Notes under the pieces: generated by a model | Databases searched by the model: none | Told to the model about the DNA's origin: nothing | The model's input: the letters and a program-made list of their open reading frames with translations, nothing else | Part shown: positions 21,551 through 30,444 of the stretch, piece after piece | Layout: every line of letters starts with the position of its first letter | Position numbering within the stretch: position 1 is the stretch's first letter | Assembly (NCBI GenBank): GCA_012797505.1 | Contig: JAAZOZ010000203.1 | Location: 1-38,855 of the forward strand | Length of the DNA stretch: 38,855 nucleotides | Source of the DNA: Smithella sp. | GTDB lineage: Bacteria > Desulfobacterota > Syntrophia > Syntrophales > Smithellaceae | Reading direction: 5' to 3' | Program-made: the position numbers and the translations under genes

Positions 21551-22051
21551 CTAGCGGTCAAAAGTCGTAAACTGCTCTTTTTTCGCCGCGCAAACCGGAC
21601 ATTCCTCCGGCAATACCCCGTCCGCCACATAACCGCAGACCTTGCAGACATGATAAACGGTTTGGCGCTCTTCCATGAAGTGGTTCATGGCCTGTTTGTA
21701 GAGCTTGGCGTGTGTTTCCTCCACGTCGCGGCTCTGGCTGAAGTGCAGAAGGGCCTGCTTGTCGCCCGCCTGCTCCGCCATCTTTACAAAGCGGTCATAG
21801 GCGATTTCCGCCACCGTTTTTTCCGACTCGAAGCTTTCCGCAAGGTTTTCTTCCGTCGTTTTGATCTCCTTGAGCACGCGCAGCGCCCGTTTGCCGTGAA
21901 TCTCTTCCGAAAAAGCAATCACGCGAAAAAGGCGCGCGATCTGCGGATAGCCTTCCTGATCGGCTTTTTCCGCGAACATTTTCAGCCGCAGGACGGCTTT
22001 CGCCTCGCCGACGTAGGCCTCTCGAAGCGCTTCCCGAATCTTTTCATCCAT
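21551..22051 (-). CDS. rubrerythrin
   Basis: EAYVGEAKAVLRLKMFAEKADQEGYPQIARLFRVIAFSEEIHGKRAL; C-terminal CKVCGYVADGVLPEECPVCAAKKEQF. Confidence 0.93.
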   Translation of the reverse strand: MDEKIREALREAYVGEAKAVLRLKMFAEKADQEGYPQIARLFRVIAFSEEIHGKRALRVLKEIKTTEENLAESFESEKTVAEIAYDRFVKMAEQAGDKQALLHFSQSRDVEETHAKLYKQAMNHFMEERQTVYHVCKVCGYVADGVLPEECPVCAAKKEQFTTFDR

Positions 22052-22077
22052 CGCTTACCCCCTTTCCTGAAAAATAC

Positions 22078-22236
22078 TTATTCCGGCTTGAACTCGCTTT
22101 TATCGGCGCCGCAAACCGGACAGGTCCAGTCCGCGGGAAGCTTCTCAAACGGCGTTCCGGGGGGAATTCCACCTTCTTCGTCTCCCTGGTCCGGATCATA
22201 AACATACCCGCATACATCGCACACATACTTTTTCAT
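22078..22236 (-). CDS. rubredoxin (52 aa; absent from supplied ORF track)
   Basis: Translated by hand: [52 protein letters not shown]; two CxxC knuckles. Confidence 0.96.
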   Translation of the reverse strand: MKKYVCDVCGYVYDPDQGDEEGGIPPGTPFEKLPADWTCPVCGADKSEFKPE

Positions 22237-22257
22237 GATTCGCCTCCTTGAATGGTC

Positions 22258-23469
22258 TTATTTCTGGGACAGTCTTTTGGCCAGTTCCGACGCAACGGTC
22301 CGACCCAGCTCATGGCATTTTTCAAGCGCTTCCGGACCCGGCACATGCCGGACGGAAACCGTTTCGGCCACCACGTCCACTTTCATTCCTTTGAGGGCCG
22401 TTTCCAGATCTTTCACCGACTCTCCGCTCCAGCCGAAAGAGCCGAACACCGCGCCGATCAGATTGACCGGTTTGAGCCCCCGGATATAGGTCATGACATC
22501 CGCCATCTGCGGCAGCATATTGTTGTTGAGCGTGGACGAACCAACGATCAGCGCCCCCGCCTCCAGCAGTTCAAAAATAACCTCGCTGCGGTGCGCTTCG
22601 TTGAGGGAAAGAATTTTAACGGACACACCCGCCTGCGCCAGGGCCTCCGCAATGGCTTTGGCCATGCTTTCGGTCGAATGCCACATGGTCGCATAAACCA
22701 CCACCGCCTTGTTGGCCGGCTTCTGCACAGCCCATTTCTTATACCGGTCGAGGATGAACCCCAGATCCCTGCGCCACACCGGTCCGTGATCCGGCGCAAT
22801 GGTCCTGATTTCCCAGCCCGTCGCCGCCACCTTTTCCAGCGCTTTGAGAACTACCGGCGAATAAGGCAGAACGATGTTGGCGTAGTATGTGGCGGCCTCG
22901 TATTCCAACATGTCGGCCGGCAGTTCGTCGGCGAAGCGCTCGAACGTCGCCAGGTGCATGCCGAAGGCGTCCTGCGAAAACAGCAGGCCGTCTTTAGCCA
23001 GAAACGTAAACATCGAATCCGGCCAGTGAATCATTCGCGTTTCCATGAAGGTCAGCTCCATATTGCCCAGGGAAAGCGTCTCTCCGTCGCGGACCGCCTG
23101 AATAACATAATCGTTATGAAGAATCTCTCCCAGGTTTTTCACGCCGGCGGCGGAGGCAAACACTTTTGAGGGCCGGACCCGTCCGACCACTTCAGAGAGA
23201 CATCCGCAATGGTCCTGTTCGGAGTGATTGGAAATAATGTAGTCGATTTTGGCTGGATCGATGACGGATGCAATCCGCGCCAGCATTTCCTCCAGGAAGG
23301 GCTTCTTGACGGTGTCGATCAGCGTGATTTTATCCGCCAGGATCAGGTAGGCATTGTACGTGCTTCCGTGGGGCGTGGTGTAGCCGTGAAAATCACGAAT
23401 CGACCAGTCGATGGCGCCCACCCAGTAAACATGGTCGCTCACTTGTATCGCGGAATAGATGTCGGTCAT
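22258..23469 (-). CDS. A-type flavoprotein / flavodiiron protein (rubredoxin:oxygen oxidoreductase type)
   Basis: ISNHSEQDHCG, IHWPDSMFTF, SQDAFGMH, IAPDHGPVW di-iron ligand motifs; C-terminal flavodoxin YATMWHSTESMAKAIAEAL. Confidence 0.94.
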   Translation of the reverse strand: MTDIYSAIQVSDHVYWVGAIDWSIRDFHGYTTPHGSTYNAYLILADKITLIDTVKKPFLEEMLARIASVIDPAKIDYIISNHSEQDHCGCLSEVVGRVRPSKVFASAAGVKNLGEILHNDYVIQAVRDGETLSLGNMELTFMETRMIHWPDSMFTFLAKDGLLFSQDAFGMHLATFERFADELPADMLEYEAATYYANIVLPYSPVVLKALEKVAATGWEIRTIAPDHGPVWRRDLGFILDRYKKWAVQKPANKAVVVYATMWHSTESMAKAIAEALAQAGVSVKILSLNEAHRSEVIFELLEAGALIVGSSTLNNNMLPQMADVMTYIRGLKPVNLIGAVFGSFGWSGESVKDLETALKGMKVDVVAETVSVRHVPGPEALEKCHELGRTVASELAKRLSQK

Positions 23470-23535
23470 GAAGGGTCACCTCGGAAAATGATTTGTGAGG
23501 GAGTAATATAAGGTTTACCGCCGGATCGTCAACCC

Positions 23536-24150
23536 TTATTTGATCATGGAGCATCCCGCGTCAAAAGCCTTCAGATTTAAAGCATATTTTTCCGGAGAAA
23601 GGGTTTTGCGAATCTCTTTTGCGAACATCCGACGGTCGATGGGCAAAAGGCCCGTCCCGGCCAGCGCGCCGATCATGACGATATTGCTGAGCACGGGGTT
23701 GCCCAGGACAAGGCCTATGGCCGTGGCGTCAAAGATCCAGCACCGGGCCGTCAATCGCGCAAAGGCCTCATGAATCGTTTCCTCGGAAGGGTAGTCGCGT
23801 TCGCCCGTGATCACCCCCATGGGATCGATCGAACGGGCATTGGAGATGAGCGAGACGCCGGGATTCCCGTACACCGTCAAAACCCGAAGAGCTTCAAGCG
23901 GCTCCAGCGCCACGATCACATCCGCGCCGCCTTTGGGAATCTGCGGACTTTTCACCGCGTCGGGGGAAATGCGCAGATGGCTCATGACCGACCCGCCGCG
24001 CTGCGACATACCGAACGTTTCGCCGATGGTCACGACATAGCCCGCGTCCACCAGCATGCCCGCCAATGCCCGGGATGCCATGACATTGCCCTGTCCGCCC
24101 ACGCCGGTGAGAATCAGGTTTTTGGTGAGTCCGGAGTTTTTGTTTTTCAT
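23536..24150 (-). CDS. iorB: indolepyruvate ferredoxin oxidoreductase, beta subunit
   Basis: NLILTGVGGQGNVMASRALAGMLVDAGYVVTIGETFGMSQRGGSVMSHLRI. Confidence 0.9.
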   Translation of the reverse strand: MKNKNSGLTKNLILTGVGGQGNVMASRALAGMLVDAGYVVTIGETFGMSQRGGSVMSHLRISPDAVKSPQIPKGGADVIVALEPLEALRVLTVYGNPGVSLISNARSIDPMGVITGERDYPSEETIHEAFARLTARCWIFDATAIGLVLGNPVLSNIVMIGALAGTGLLPIDRRMFAKEIRKTLSPEKYALNLKAFDAGCSMIK

Positions 24151-24214
24151 ACACAATTCCCGAAAATACAACGATACGCTCCTCCCCGCTCCGTCGGGAC
24201 GGGGAGCCGTCCAA

Positions 24215-26173
24215 TCATCCGCCGGAAGCGAAAGCGGACGCGACCGGCGTTTTTACAATAGCCTTCTGCGGACAGATCGAAGCGCAGACGCCGCAGCCTG
24301 CGCAGACCACCTCGTCAATCGCCGCTTTCTTCTTTTTCCGGTCCCAGACGAGTGCCGGGCAGCGGAAAATCCTTGTGCACAGACGGTTGCAGCCGCAGGC
24401 GTCCCCCAGACACAACTCTTCGTCCACCTTCATCTCGAATGTTTTTTTTCCCTTTTTTTCAGGGCTGAGCGCGCAGGCCTGGCGCAGAATCAGCACTTTG
24501 AGCAAACCTTTTTCGGCCAGAAAATCCGTTAGAACCGCACCGGTTGCCGCAAGGTCAAACGGGTCGCAAACCGTCACCTTCGCGCCGATGGCCCGGCAGA
24601 CGGCAGCGATATCGACGGCCGGAACGCTTTCCTTGAGGGCGTTCACCTCAATGCCCGGATGCGGTTGAAACCCCGTCATGGCCGTCCCCTGATTATCCAG
24701 CACAATGAACGTGACGTCCGCGCGGTTGTGCTGCGCGTTGATGAGCGCCGGGATCACCGCGTGATAAAATGTGGAATCGCCGCAGACCGTCAGAACGGGT
24801 TTTTTGAATCCAAACGGCGCCAGTTTGGCAAAACCGCCGGCCAGCCCCGTGCCGGACCCCATGGAATGAAGCGTCGGCATCGTCCAATAGCCGTTGGCCG
24901 GCGTGAGCGCCGCCATTGAATAGCAGCCGATGTCGCCGCAGACGAACCCTTCGCGGCTGTCCAGCGCAATGGCGTTGTGGATGCTCCAGAAGGACGCGCG
25001 GTGCGGGCAGCCGGCGCAAAACGTCTGTTCCCGGGGGGGAAGCATCGCCGCCGTTTTTCGCGCTTCTTCCAGATAGGACGGCGAAAGTGCATCACGCCGG
25101 ATCTTGAAAATCTTCGCCAGGGCGTCCGCCACGATATCGGGGTTGAGTTCCCCCGCAAAAGGAAGCGTCCCGTCGTACTTGCCGAAGAATGTTTTGCCCT
25201 TTGAAAGCTTCGGGTCTCCGGCGGCCAGAACCTTGACGTTTTCTTCCAAAAACGCCATCACTTCTTCGACGATCAGAATCTTTCCGGCTTTCCGCAGATG
25301 GCCCGACACCAGGCGAGGCGGCAGGGGCCAGGTGGTCCCGATCTTCAGAATGCCCACCCGCTTTTGAAGGCCCAGCATTTCAACCGCCTCGGCTGCGTAG
25401 AGAGAACAGGCGCTGGCCGTGACGAGCAGCAGATCAGGCCGGGCGGGGCCCGTGTAACAGTTGAACGGGCTTTTTTCGAAAAGGGCTTGAACGGTTTTGA
25501 GCTTTTGCTGGCGAAGCAGATGTTTGGCCACCACCGGCGTGCTGATCATCGGCCCGGTTTGCGAATCCATGATCGGTCCGTCGCAGCGGAACACCGCCTT
25601 GCGGGTTTTCGCCGGGAATTTTCCGCAAATCACGTTTCCGCTGGCATGCGACATGCGGGTGACGGAGCGCAGCATCACGACGTTGCCGATTGCTTCGGAA
25701 AGCTCAAAAGCCCATTTCGTCATGTCCTTGGCTTCCTGAAAATCCGCCGGCTCCAGAAGCGGCATCTCCAGCATGCCGGCGAAGTAGCGCGACTCCCCTT
25801 CGTTGACGCTGGAGAGCGCCCCCGGGTCTTCGCAGGAAACCAGGACGAGGCCGCCGCGGGTTCCCGAAGCGGTCAGGTGCAGCAGAAAGTCCGACGCCAC
25901 GTTCACGCCGTTCTGCTTCATGACGGCCATCGAACGCAGTCCCGCGAAGGACGCGGCCGCCGCCACTTCCAGCGCGACTTTTTCGTTGACCGACCACTCC
26001 ACGTAAAGATTGCGCCCGCGGGCCACCGTCGCAAGCGATTCGATCACCTCGGAAGAAGGCGTACCGGGGTATCCGGTCGCCACGGACACTCCCGCTTCCA
26101 GCGCGCCTCGGGCGATGGCTTCATTTCCCAGAAACAAAACTCTGGACCCGGCCGGTGAAAGCAATCTGGTCAT
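24215..26173 (-). CDS. iorA: indolepyruvate ferredoxin oxidoreductase, alpha subunit
   Basis: FLGNEAIARGALEAGVSVATGYPGTPSSEV; FCAGCPHRASFWSI; GDIGCYSM; CGDSTFYHAVIPALINAQHN; C-terminal CAGCGVCASICPQKAI. Confidence 0.93.
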   Translation of the reverse strand: MTRLLSPAGSRVLFLGNEAIARGALEAGVSVATGYPGTPSSEVIESLATVARGRNLYVEWSVNEKVALEVAAAASFAGLRSMAVMKQNGVNVASDFLLHLTASGTRGGLVLVSCEDPGALSSVNEGESRYFAGMLEMPLLEPADFQEAKDMTKWAFELSEAIGNVVMLRSVTRMSHASGNVICGKFPAKTRKAVFRCDGPIMDSQTGPMISTPVVAKHLLRQQKLKTVQALFEKSPFNCYTGPARPDLLLVTASACSLYAAEAVEMLGLQKRVGILKIGTTWPLPPRLVSGHLRKAGKILIVEEVMAFLEENVKVLAAGDPKLSKGKTFFGKYDGTLPFAGELNPDIVADALAKIFKIRRDALSPSYLEEARKTAAMLPPREQTFCAGCPHRASFWSIHNAIALDSREGFVCGDIGCYSMAALTPANGYWTMPTLHSMGSGTGLAGGFAKLAPFGFKKPVLTVCGDSTFYHAVIPALINAQHNRADVTFIVLDNQGTAMTGFQPHPGIEVNALKESVPAVDIAAVCRAIGAKVTVCDPFDLAATGAVLTDFLAEKGLLKVLILRQACALSPEKKGKKTFEMKVDEELCLGDACGCNRLCTRIFRCPALVWDRKKKKAAIDEVVCAGCGVCASICPQKAIVKTPVASAFASGG

Positions 26174-26257
26174 ACGGATGTCTCGTCTTTCGTATCTCGT
26201 CGTTCGCGCGCCATCGGGACCGGTTGGAACCACCCATGCGGGCGGCGCGACACTCCC

Positions 26258-27391
26258 CTACGTCTTTAAATATTTCTTCACCACCGTGTCGCCGGGATTC
26301 AAATACAGCAAATTCTGAGGCGACCGGCTTTTGGCGATGATGCGGGCCAGCGCTTTTTTCTTTTTCTCCGCCGCCGCGTTTTTCAGTTCGTGAAGCGCCT
26401 CCTGCGGCGTTTCGCGAAATTCCAGAATCCCCCGGCTGCGCGCCAGCGAAACAAGCTTTTTCCCCGTTTCGCTGCGGACAATCACCTGGTTCCAGTTCTG
26501 CATTTCCCCGGAGTTCCGGCCATAGCGGGCGGCGCCGACGGACAGGTCGGCAAACTCCGCCGTGGAATCGACGCAATAGCGGCAGGCCTCGCGCACGCAG
26601 GCATCCACCTCGGCCATCGGCACATTCACCGGGCCTTCCGCCGTGTGGAGCTCGAGAATATTTTTCCCCGCCGGAATGTCCATGCCGGTAAGATTCGCCG
26701 CGGAAAGTTGATAGGTTTCCAGAAGATTCTGAAAAGGTTCAAGCGCGAGCGTCCAGCCGCAAAACAAACCGATGACCAGCGAAAGCGTTTTGCCCTTGTC
26801 GTATCCATCAATCTTTGCCGTCCTGATTTTGGCCAGCGCGAGCGCCTGGCAGGGCGTGGCCACGACGCCGATTCTGCGGCCTTCGCCTTCCGGCGCCCGG
26901 TGGAACGCGGCGACGGTCGGCGCCGCCCAAAAGCGGCTTCGGGCATAGTCCGCAAGCGCTCCCGCGTCGTCGATCAAACGGCCTTCGGGCTCCCGTTCAC
27001 TCAGACGGCCGGAAACAATCGCCGCGTCGATCCATCCTTCGGACATCGCCAGCCTTAAGAGCGCCGTTACCGTGCCGCCGTGCTGAGAGCGGGCCCGCAG
27101 TCCTGCATCCTTCGCGCGCGCGATCCAAAACTCCTTCACCGGACCGATTTCGTCGGTCGCATCCAAAGCGTCAAAAAGACTTTCCCGAAGAAGCGGCAGA
27201 TCGGAAGGCGTTCGGGGGCAAAAGGCGCGGCACCTGCCGTCGGGCAGATCACAGTCGAAAAGCTGAACGGTTCGGTCTTTGTACACCATCTGATAGGGGC
27301 AAAGCCCCACGCACGCTCCGCAGCCGGTGCAGAGGCTTTGTTCCAGAACATCTTTTTTCAGCCTGGACTGGCTGCTTCGTTTCTTTCTCAT
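26258..27391 (-). CDS. coenzyme F420 hydrogenase/dehydrogenase beta subunit (FrhB/FdhB-like) family protein
   Basis: CTGCGACVGLCPYQMVY; ARSQHGGTVTALLRLAMSEGWIDAAIV; IGVVATPCQALAL; CRYCVDSTAEFADLSVG; start overlaps upstream stop (TGATG). Confidence 0.85.
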   Translation of the reverse strand: MRKKRSSQSRLKKDVLEQSLCTGCGACVGLCPYQMVYKDRTVQLFDCDLPDGRCRAFCPRTPSDLPLLRESLFDALDATDEIGPVKEFWIARAKDAGLRARSQHGGTVTALLRLAMSEGWIDAAIVSGRLSEREPEGRLIDDAGALADYARSRFWAAPTVAAFHRAPEGEGRRIGVVATPCQALALAKIRTAKIDGYDKGKTLSLVIGLFCGWTLALEPFQNLLETYQLSAANLTGMDIPAGKNILELHTAEGPVNVPMAEVDACVREACRYCVDSTAEFADLSVGAARYGRNSGEMQNWNQVIVRSETGKKLVSLARSRGILEFRETPQEALHELKNAAAEKKKKALARIIAKSRSPQNLLYLNPGDTVVKKYLKT

Positions 27392-28182
27392 CAATGAACG
27401 CCCTTGGCCGCGCTTCCGTCCACCAGCAGATTCACACCGTTGATGTAGGCCGCCTTTTCCGATGCGAGAAACGCCACGGCGTTTCCGATCTCCTCCGGTT
27501 GGCCCAGTCTTCCGGCGGGAATGGCGGCGGCCGTTTCCGTAAAATACTGTTCGACGGAGATCCGCCGCGCCGCGGCGCGCGTTTGCGCAAGCTCCTCCTG
27601 CCTTCGGGTTCGAATGTGGCCGGGGCACACGGTGTTTACCGTAATGTTGTATTTTGCGTACTGGTTGGCCAGCACTTTGGCAAGGCCGCCGATGCCGGGG
27701 CGAACCGCGGAAGAGAGCAGCAGTTCATTGATGGGCTGTTTGGCGACGATCGAATTGATGGTGATGATCCTGCCCCATTCCTGCCGCACCATCAGGGGCA
27801 ACACGGCGCGGGTCAGCCGCACCACGCTCATCAGCGTGAGGTCATGGCCCCGGAGCCAGTCTTCGTCGGTCAAGGAAAGCAGATCACCCGCCGGAGGACC
27901 GCCTGCGTTGTTGACCAGAATATGAACCGTACCGAAACGCTGTTCGGCTTCCGACACCAGATGGCTGATGTCCTGGGGCTTTGTAACATCAGCTTTCACG
28001 GGAAGAACAACCGAGCCGCTTTCTTCACGCAGCTCCCGGGCCGCTTGCGTAATTGCCTCTTCGCGCCTGGAGCAGATCACGACCGTCGCTCCCTCCAGCG
28101 CCAACTGGCGCGCCGCTGCCCTGCCCAGTCCCTGGCTTGCCGCGGCGACGATGGCTATTTTATTTTGCAGTCCTAAATTCAT
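27391..28182 (-). CDS. SDR family protein, divergent (lacks YxxxK)
   Basis: Rossmann AAASQGLGRAAARQLALEGATVVICSR, NNAGGPP, NSIVAKQP; catalytic stretch reads SSAVRPGIGGLAK. Confidence 0.85.
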   Translation of the reverse strand: MNLGLQNKIAIVAAASQGLGRAAARQLALEGATVVICSRREEAITQAARELREESGSVVLPVKADVTKPQDISHLVSEAEQRFGTVHILVNNAGGPPAGDLLSLTDEDWLRGHDLTLMSVVRLTRAVLPLMVRQEWGRIITINSIVAKQPINELLLSSAVRPGIGGLAKVLANQYAKYNITVNTVCPGHIRTRRQEELAQTRAAARRISVEQYFTETAAAIPAGRLGQPEEIGNAVAFLASEKAAYINGVNLLVDGSAAKGVH

Positions 28183-28227
28183 AAACCCTCCGGGCCTTCC
28201 CGCCGCAGCGGTCGCCGCAAAAGCCGA

Positions 28228-30258
28228 TTACACAATGACGCGGGAGACCGTCTCGCTCAGTCCTCTGGCGGCGGTGTTCAGTTGCTGGGTGACGGCCTTA
28301 AACTGGGACAGAGAACCGGTCAACTGCGCCGCGCCGGCGTTCAGTTCGGCCATGGCCTCGCTGATCTGCCGGGAACCCAGAGACTGGAAGCGCATGCCCT
28401 CATTGACCTTGTCGAATTCCGGGCTGAGATTGGCCACCCGGGCGATGACCTGTGTAAGCTGCATCGTGGCATCTTCGACGGAGCCGACCCCACGGGCAAC
28501 GTCCTCGCGAAAATGATCCATCTCCCGGACGCCATCCACGACCGATGCCTGCATTTCAGCGATGATGTCCGAAATATCCAGCGTCGAAATGGCGGTTTCA
28601 TTGGCCAGCCGTCCGATTTCCCGCGCGACGACGGAAAAGCCCCTTCCGTATTCCCCCGCTTTTTCCGCTTCGATGGCGGCGTTGAGCGACAGGAGATTCG
28701 TCTGATCGGAAATTTTGGTAATGGTTGCGATGACGCTGTCGATGCTTGCCGCCTTCTGGCGCATCAACGCAAGCTTTTCAGAAATGCTCGCCGTTCCCGC
28801 TGAGAGGCTTTGCATGGCGCTCTGCAAACCGGAAAGACTTGCCTGCCCGGCATTGGCCAGCCGGGACGCCTCACCGGCGGCATTTCTCACGCTCTCCATG
28901 GTTCCGGACAGTTCCTGAGACGTCGCCGAAATCTGTTTGGAAGAAACCCCCACCCGCGCCACGTTTCCTTCGAGGCTTTTCATCGCTGCTTCCTGCTGGC
29001 CCGATGCCGAAACGATGGAGGCCGTGGTCGCGTTGAGGGTATCAACCGCCTCCCGGATCCGGATGGTCTGCTCCTGAATGCTTCGGGTCATTTTGTTGAT
29101 GGAGAGGCTGAGCAGACCCACCTCATTGCGGCTGCTGCCGGCGTCGATCTGCACGCGCAGATCTCCTTTGGCGACGCTGTCTGCCGCGCCGGTCAACTTC
29201 TCCATCGGCTTGCCGACCAGTCTTCGCGTCAGGAAATAGACGAGCAGCGCGACCGCGACCGCGACCAGAAGCATGCTGATGAACAATTTGAACAGGAAGG
29301 CAAAAATGCCGGAAAGCACCTCATCGTAGTTTCGGCAAAAAACGATATACCAGCTGTCCTCCATGTGAAACTGGGCCGTGGTCAGTTTTTCCACATAGTA
29401 GGCCTTGACGGTGCCCGCAAAGTCGGACAAAAAGGAAGATTCGCCGGCGGCGATCCTGTCCGTGACGGGTTTCACCAGGGTCGGCCCTTTCTTATTGAGG
29501 ATCAGCGATTTTTGCGGATGGGAAATGATCATGCCGTCTTGATCGATCATCGAGAGGTAGCCGGTCGCGCCGATGACGGATTTTTCGACGAAAAACTCCG
29601 TGAAATAATCCATTCTCGGCGCGACAATGGTCGCGCCGATCACCTCGCCGTTATGCTCGATGGGAGCGGCGACGACAAAAATGGGATTGCCCCTTAGAAT
29701 GCTGGGATAGACCTCGCTGATGAAGTAAGGTTTTCCCGCAAAAACATTCCTGATATAACTGAACTCGGGGCCGCATTTCCCGATCGTTTTTCCGCCCACC
29801 GTATCGATGAAAAAATTTCCATTTCCGATGAGTCTCTTTTCCCCGTGGACGTCCACGGCAATCGTCCGGTCCGGGGCAAGCTTTACGGCAAGGGGAATAT
29901 TTTCATAATAGGGGTAGCGTGCGTGCATTTCGGACAGGAATTTCTGCGCATCCGCTCGTTTCTGCTGGTCCTCGGGGGAAAGAGCGACGGCTATAATCCT
30001 CGGGTCGCGGGCAATGGTCTGCGCCGTGCGGATCTGCTCCTCCAGCCATCGCATGAGCGCCTGATTTGTTTTCTTGGTAACCACCTCGGCGAGCTCGTAA
30101 TTGTTTTTCAGGGCTTCCGGTTTGCCCAGGGTGTACGCGACAAACCCGAAGGCAAGAAAAAGCAGCAAGATGGCCGGGATCAACAACAGAAGATACTGCG
30201 TGGAAATCTTCCGCGAATTGTATTTCCTGATCAATGGGTTCAGCATCCGCATCTTCAT
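28228..30258 (-). CDS. methyl-accepting chemotaxis protein (Cache-like sensor, HAMP, MCP signal domain)
   Basis: TM-periplasmic-TM; HAMP-like region RRLVGKPMEKLTGAADSVAKGDL; ISDQTNLLSLNAAIEAEKAGEYGRGFSVVAREIGRLANETA; start at 30258, not at 31368 of the ORF track. Confidence 0.92.
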   Translation of the reverse strand: MKMRMLNPLIRKYNSRKISTQYLLLLIPAILLLFLAFGFVAYTLGKPEALKNNYELAEVVTKKTNQALMRWLEEQIRTAQTIARDPRIIAVALSPEDQQKRADAQKFLSEMHARYPYYENIPLAVKLAPDRTIAVDVHGEKRLIGNGNFFIDTVGGKTIGKCGPEFSYIRNVFAGKPYFISEVYPSILRGNPIFVVAAPIEHNGEVIGATIVAPRMDYFTEFFVEKSVIGATGYLSMIDQDGMIISHPQKSLILNKKGPTLVKPVTDRIAAGESSFLSDFAGTVKAYYVEKLTTAQFHMEDSWYIVFCRNYDEVLSGIFAFLFKLFISMLLVAVAVALLVYFLTRRLVGKPMEKLTGAADSVAKGDLRVQIDAGSSRNEVGLLSLSINKMTRSIQEQTIRIREAVDTLNATTASIVSASGQQEAAMKSLEGNVARVGVSSKQISATSQELSGTMESVRNAAGEASRLANAGQASLSGLQSAMQSLSAGTASISEKLALMRQKAASIDSVIATITKISDQTNLLSLNAAIEAEKAGEYGRGFSVVAREIGRLANETAISTLDISDIIAEMQASVVDGVREMDHFREDVARGVGSVEDATMQLTQVIARVANLSPEFDKVNEGMRFQSLGSRQISEAMAELNAGAAQLTGSLSQFKAVTQQLNTAARGLSETVSRVIV

Positions 30259-30444
30259 TTCATCCCTGGGTTGTTTTCCGCCGCAAAACGGATTATCTGA
30301 ATACCCTATTGCCGATAATTTATCAACATCTTCCGCTACCACAACCTGTGTCTTTTCCGACGCCTTTTTTCCGCATCGAACCTCATGATTTCGCTTGAAA
30401 GGATGAAGCAGGCCATGTAAATATACGGGCCGGGGAATTTGAAT

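Noticed and set aside
26174-26257. Short direct repeats (acgacgagatacgaaagacgagac) between the FrhB-like gene and iorA
   Set aside because: Only about one and a half imperfect units; too short for CRISPR or VNTR and may be chance.
27392-27628. Upstream extension of the FrhB-like ORF to 27628
   Set aside because: Overlaps the SDR gene in another frame; ATG at 27391 with TGATG coupling is the natural start.
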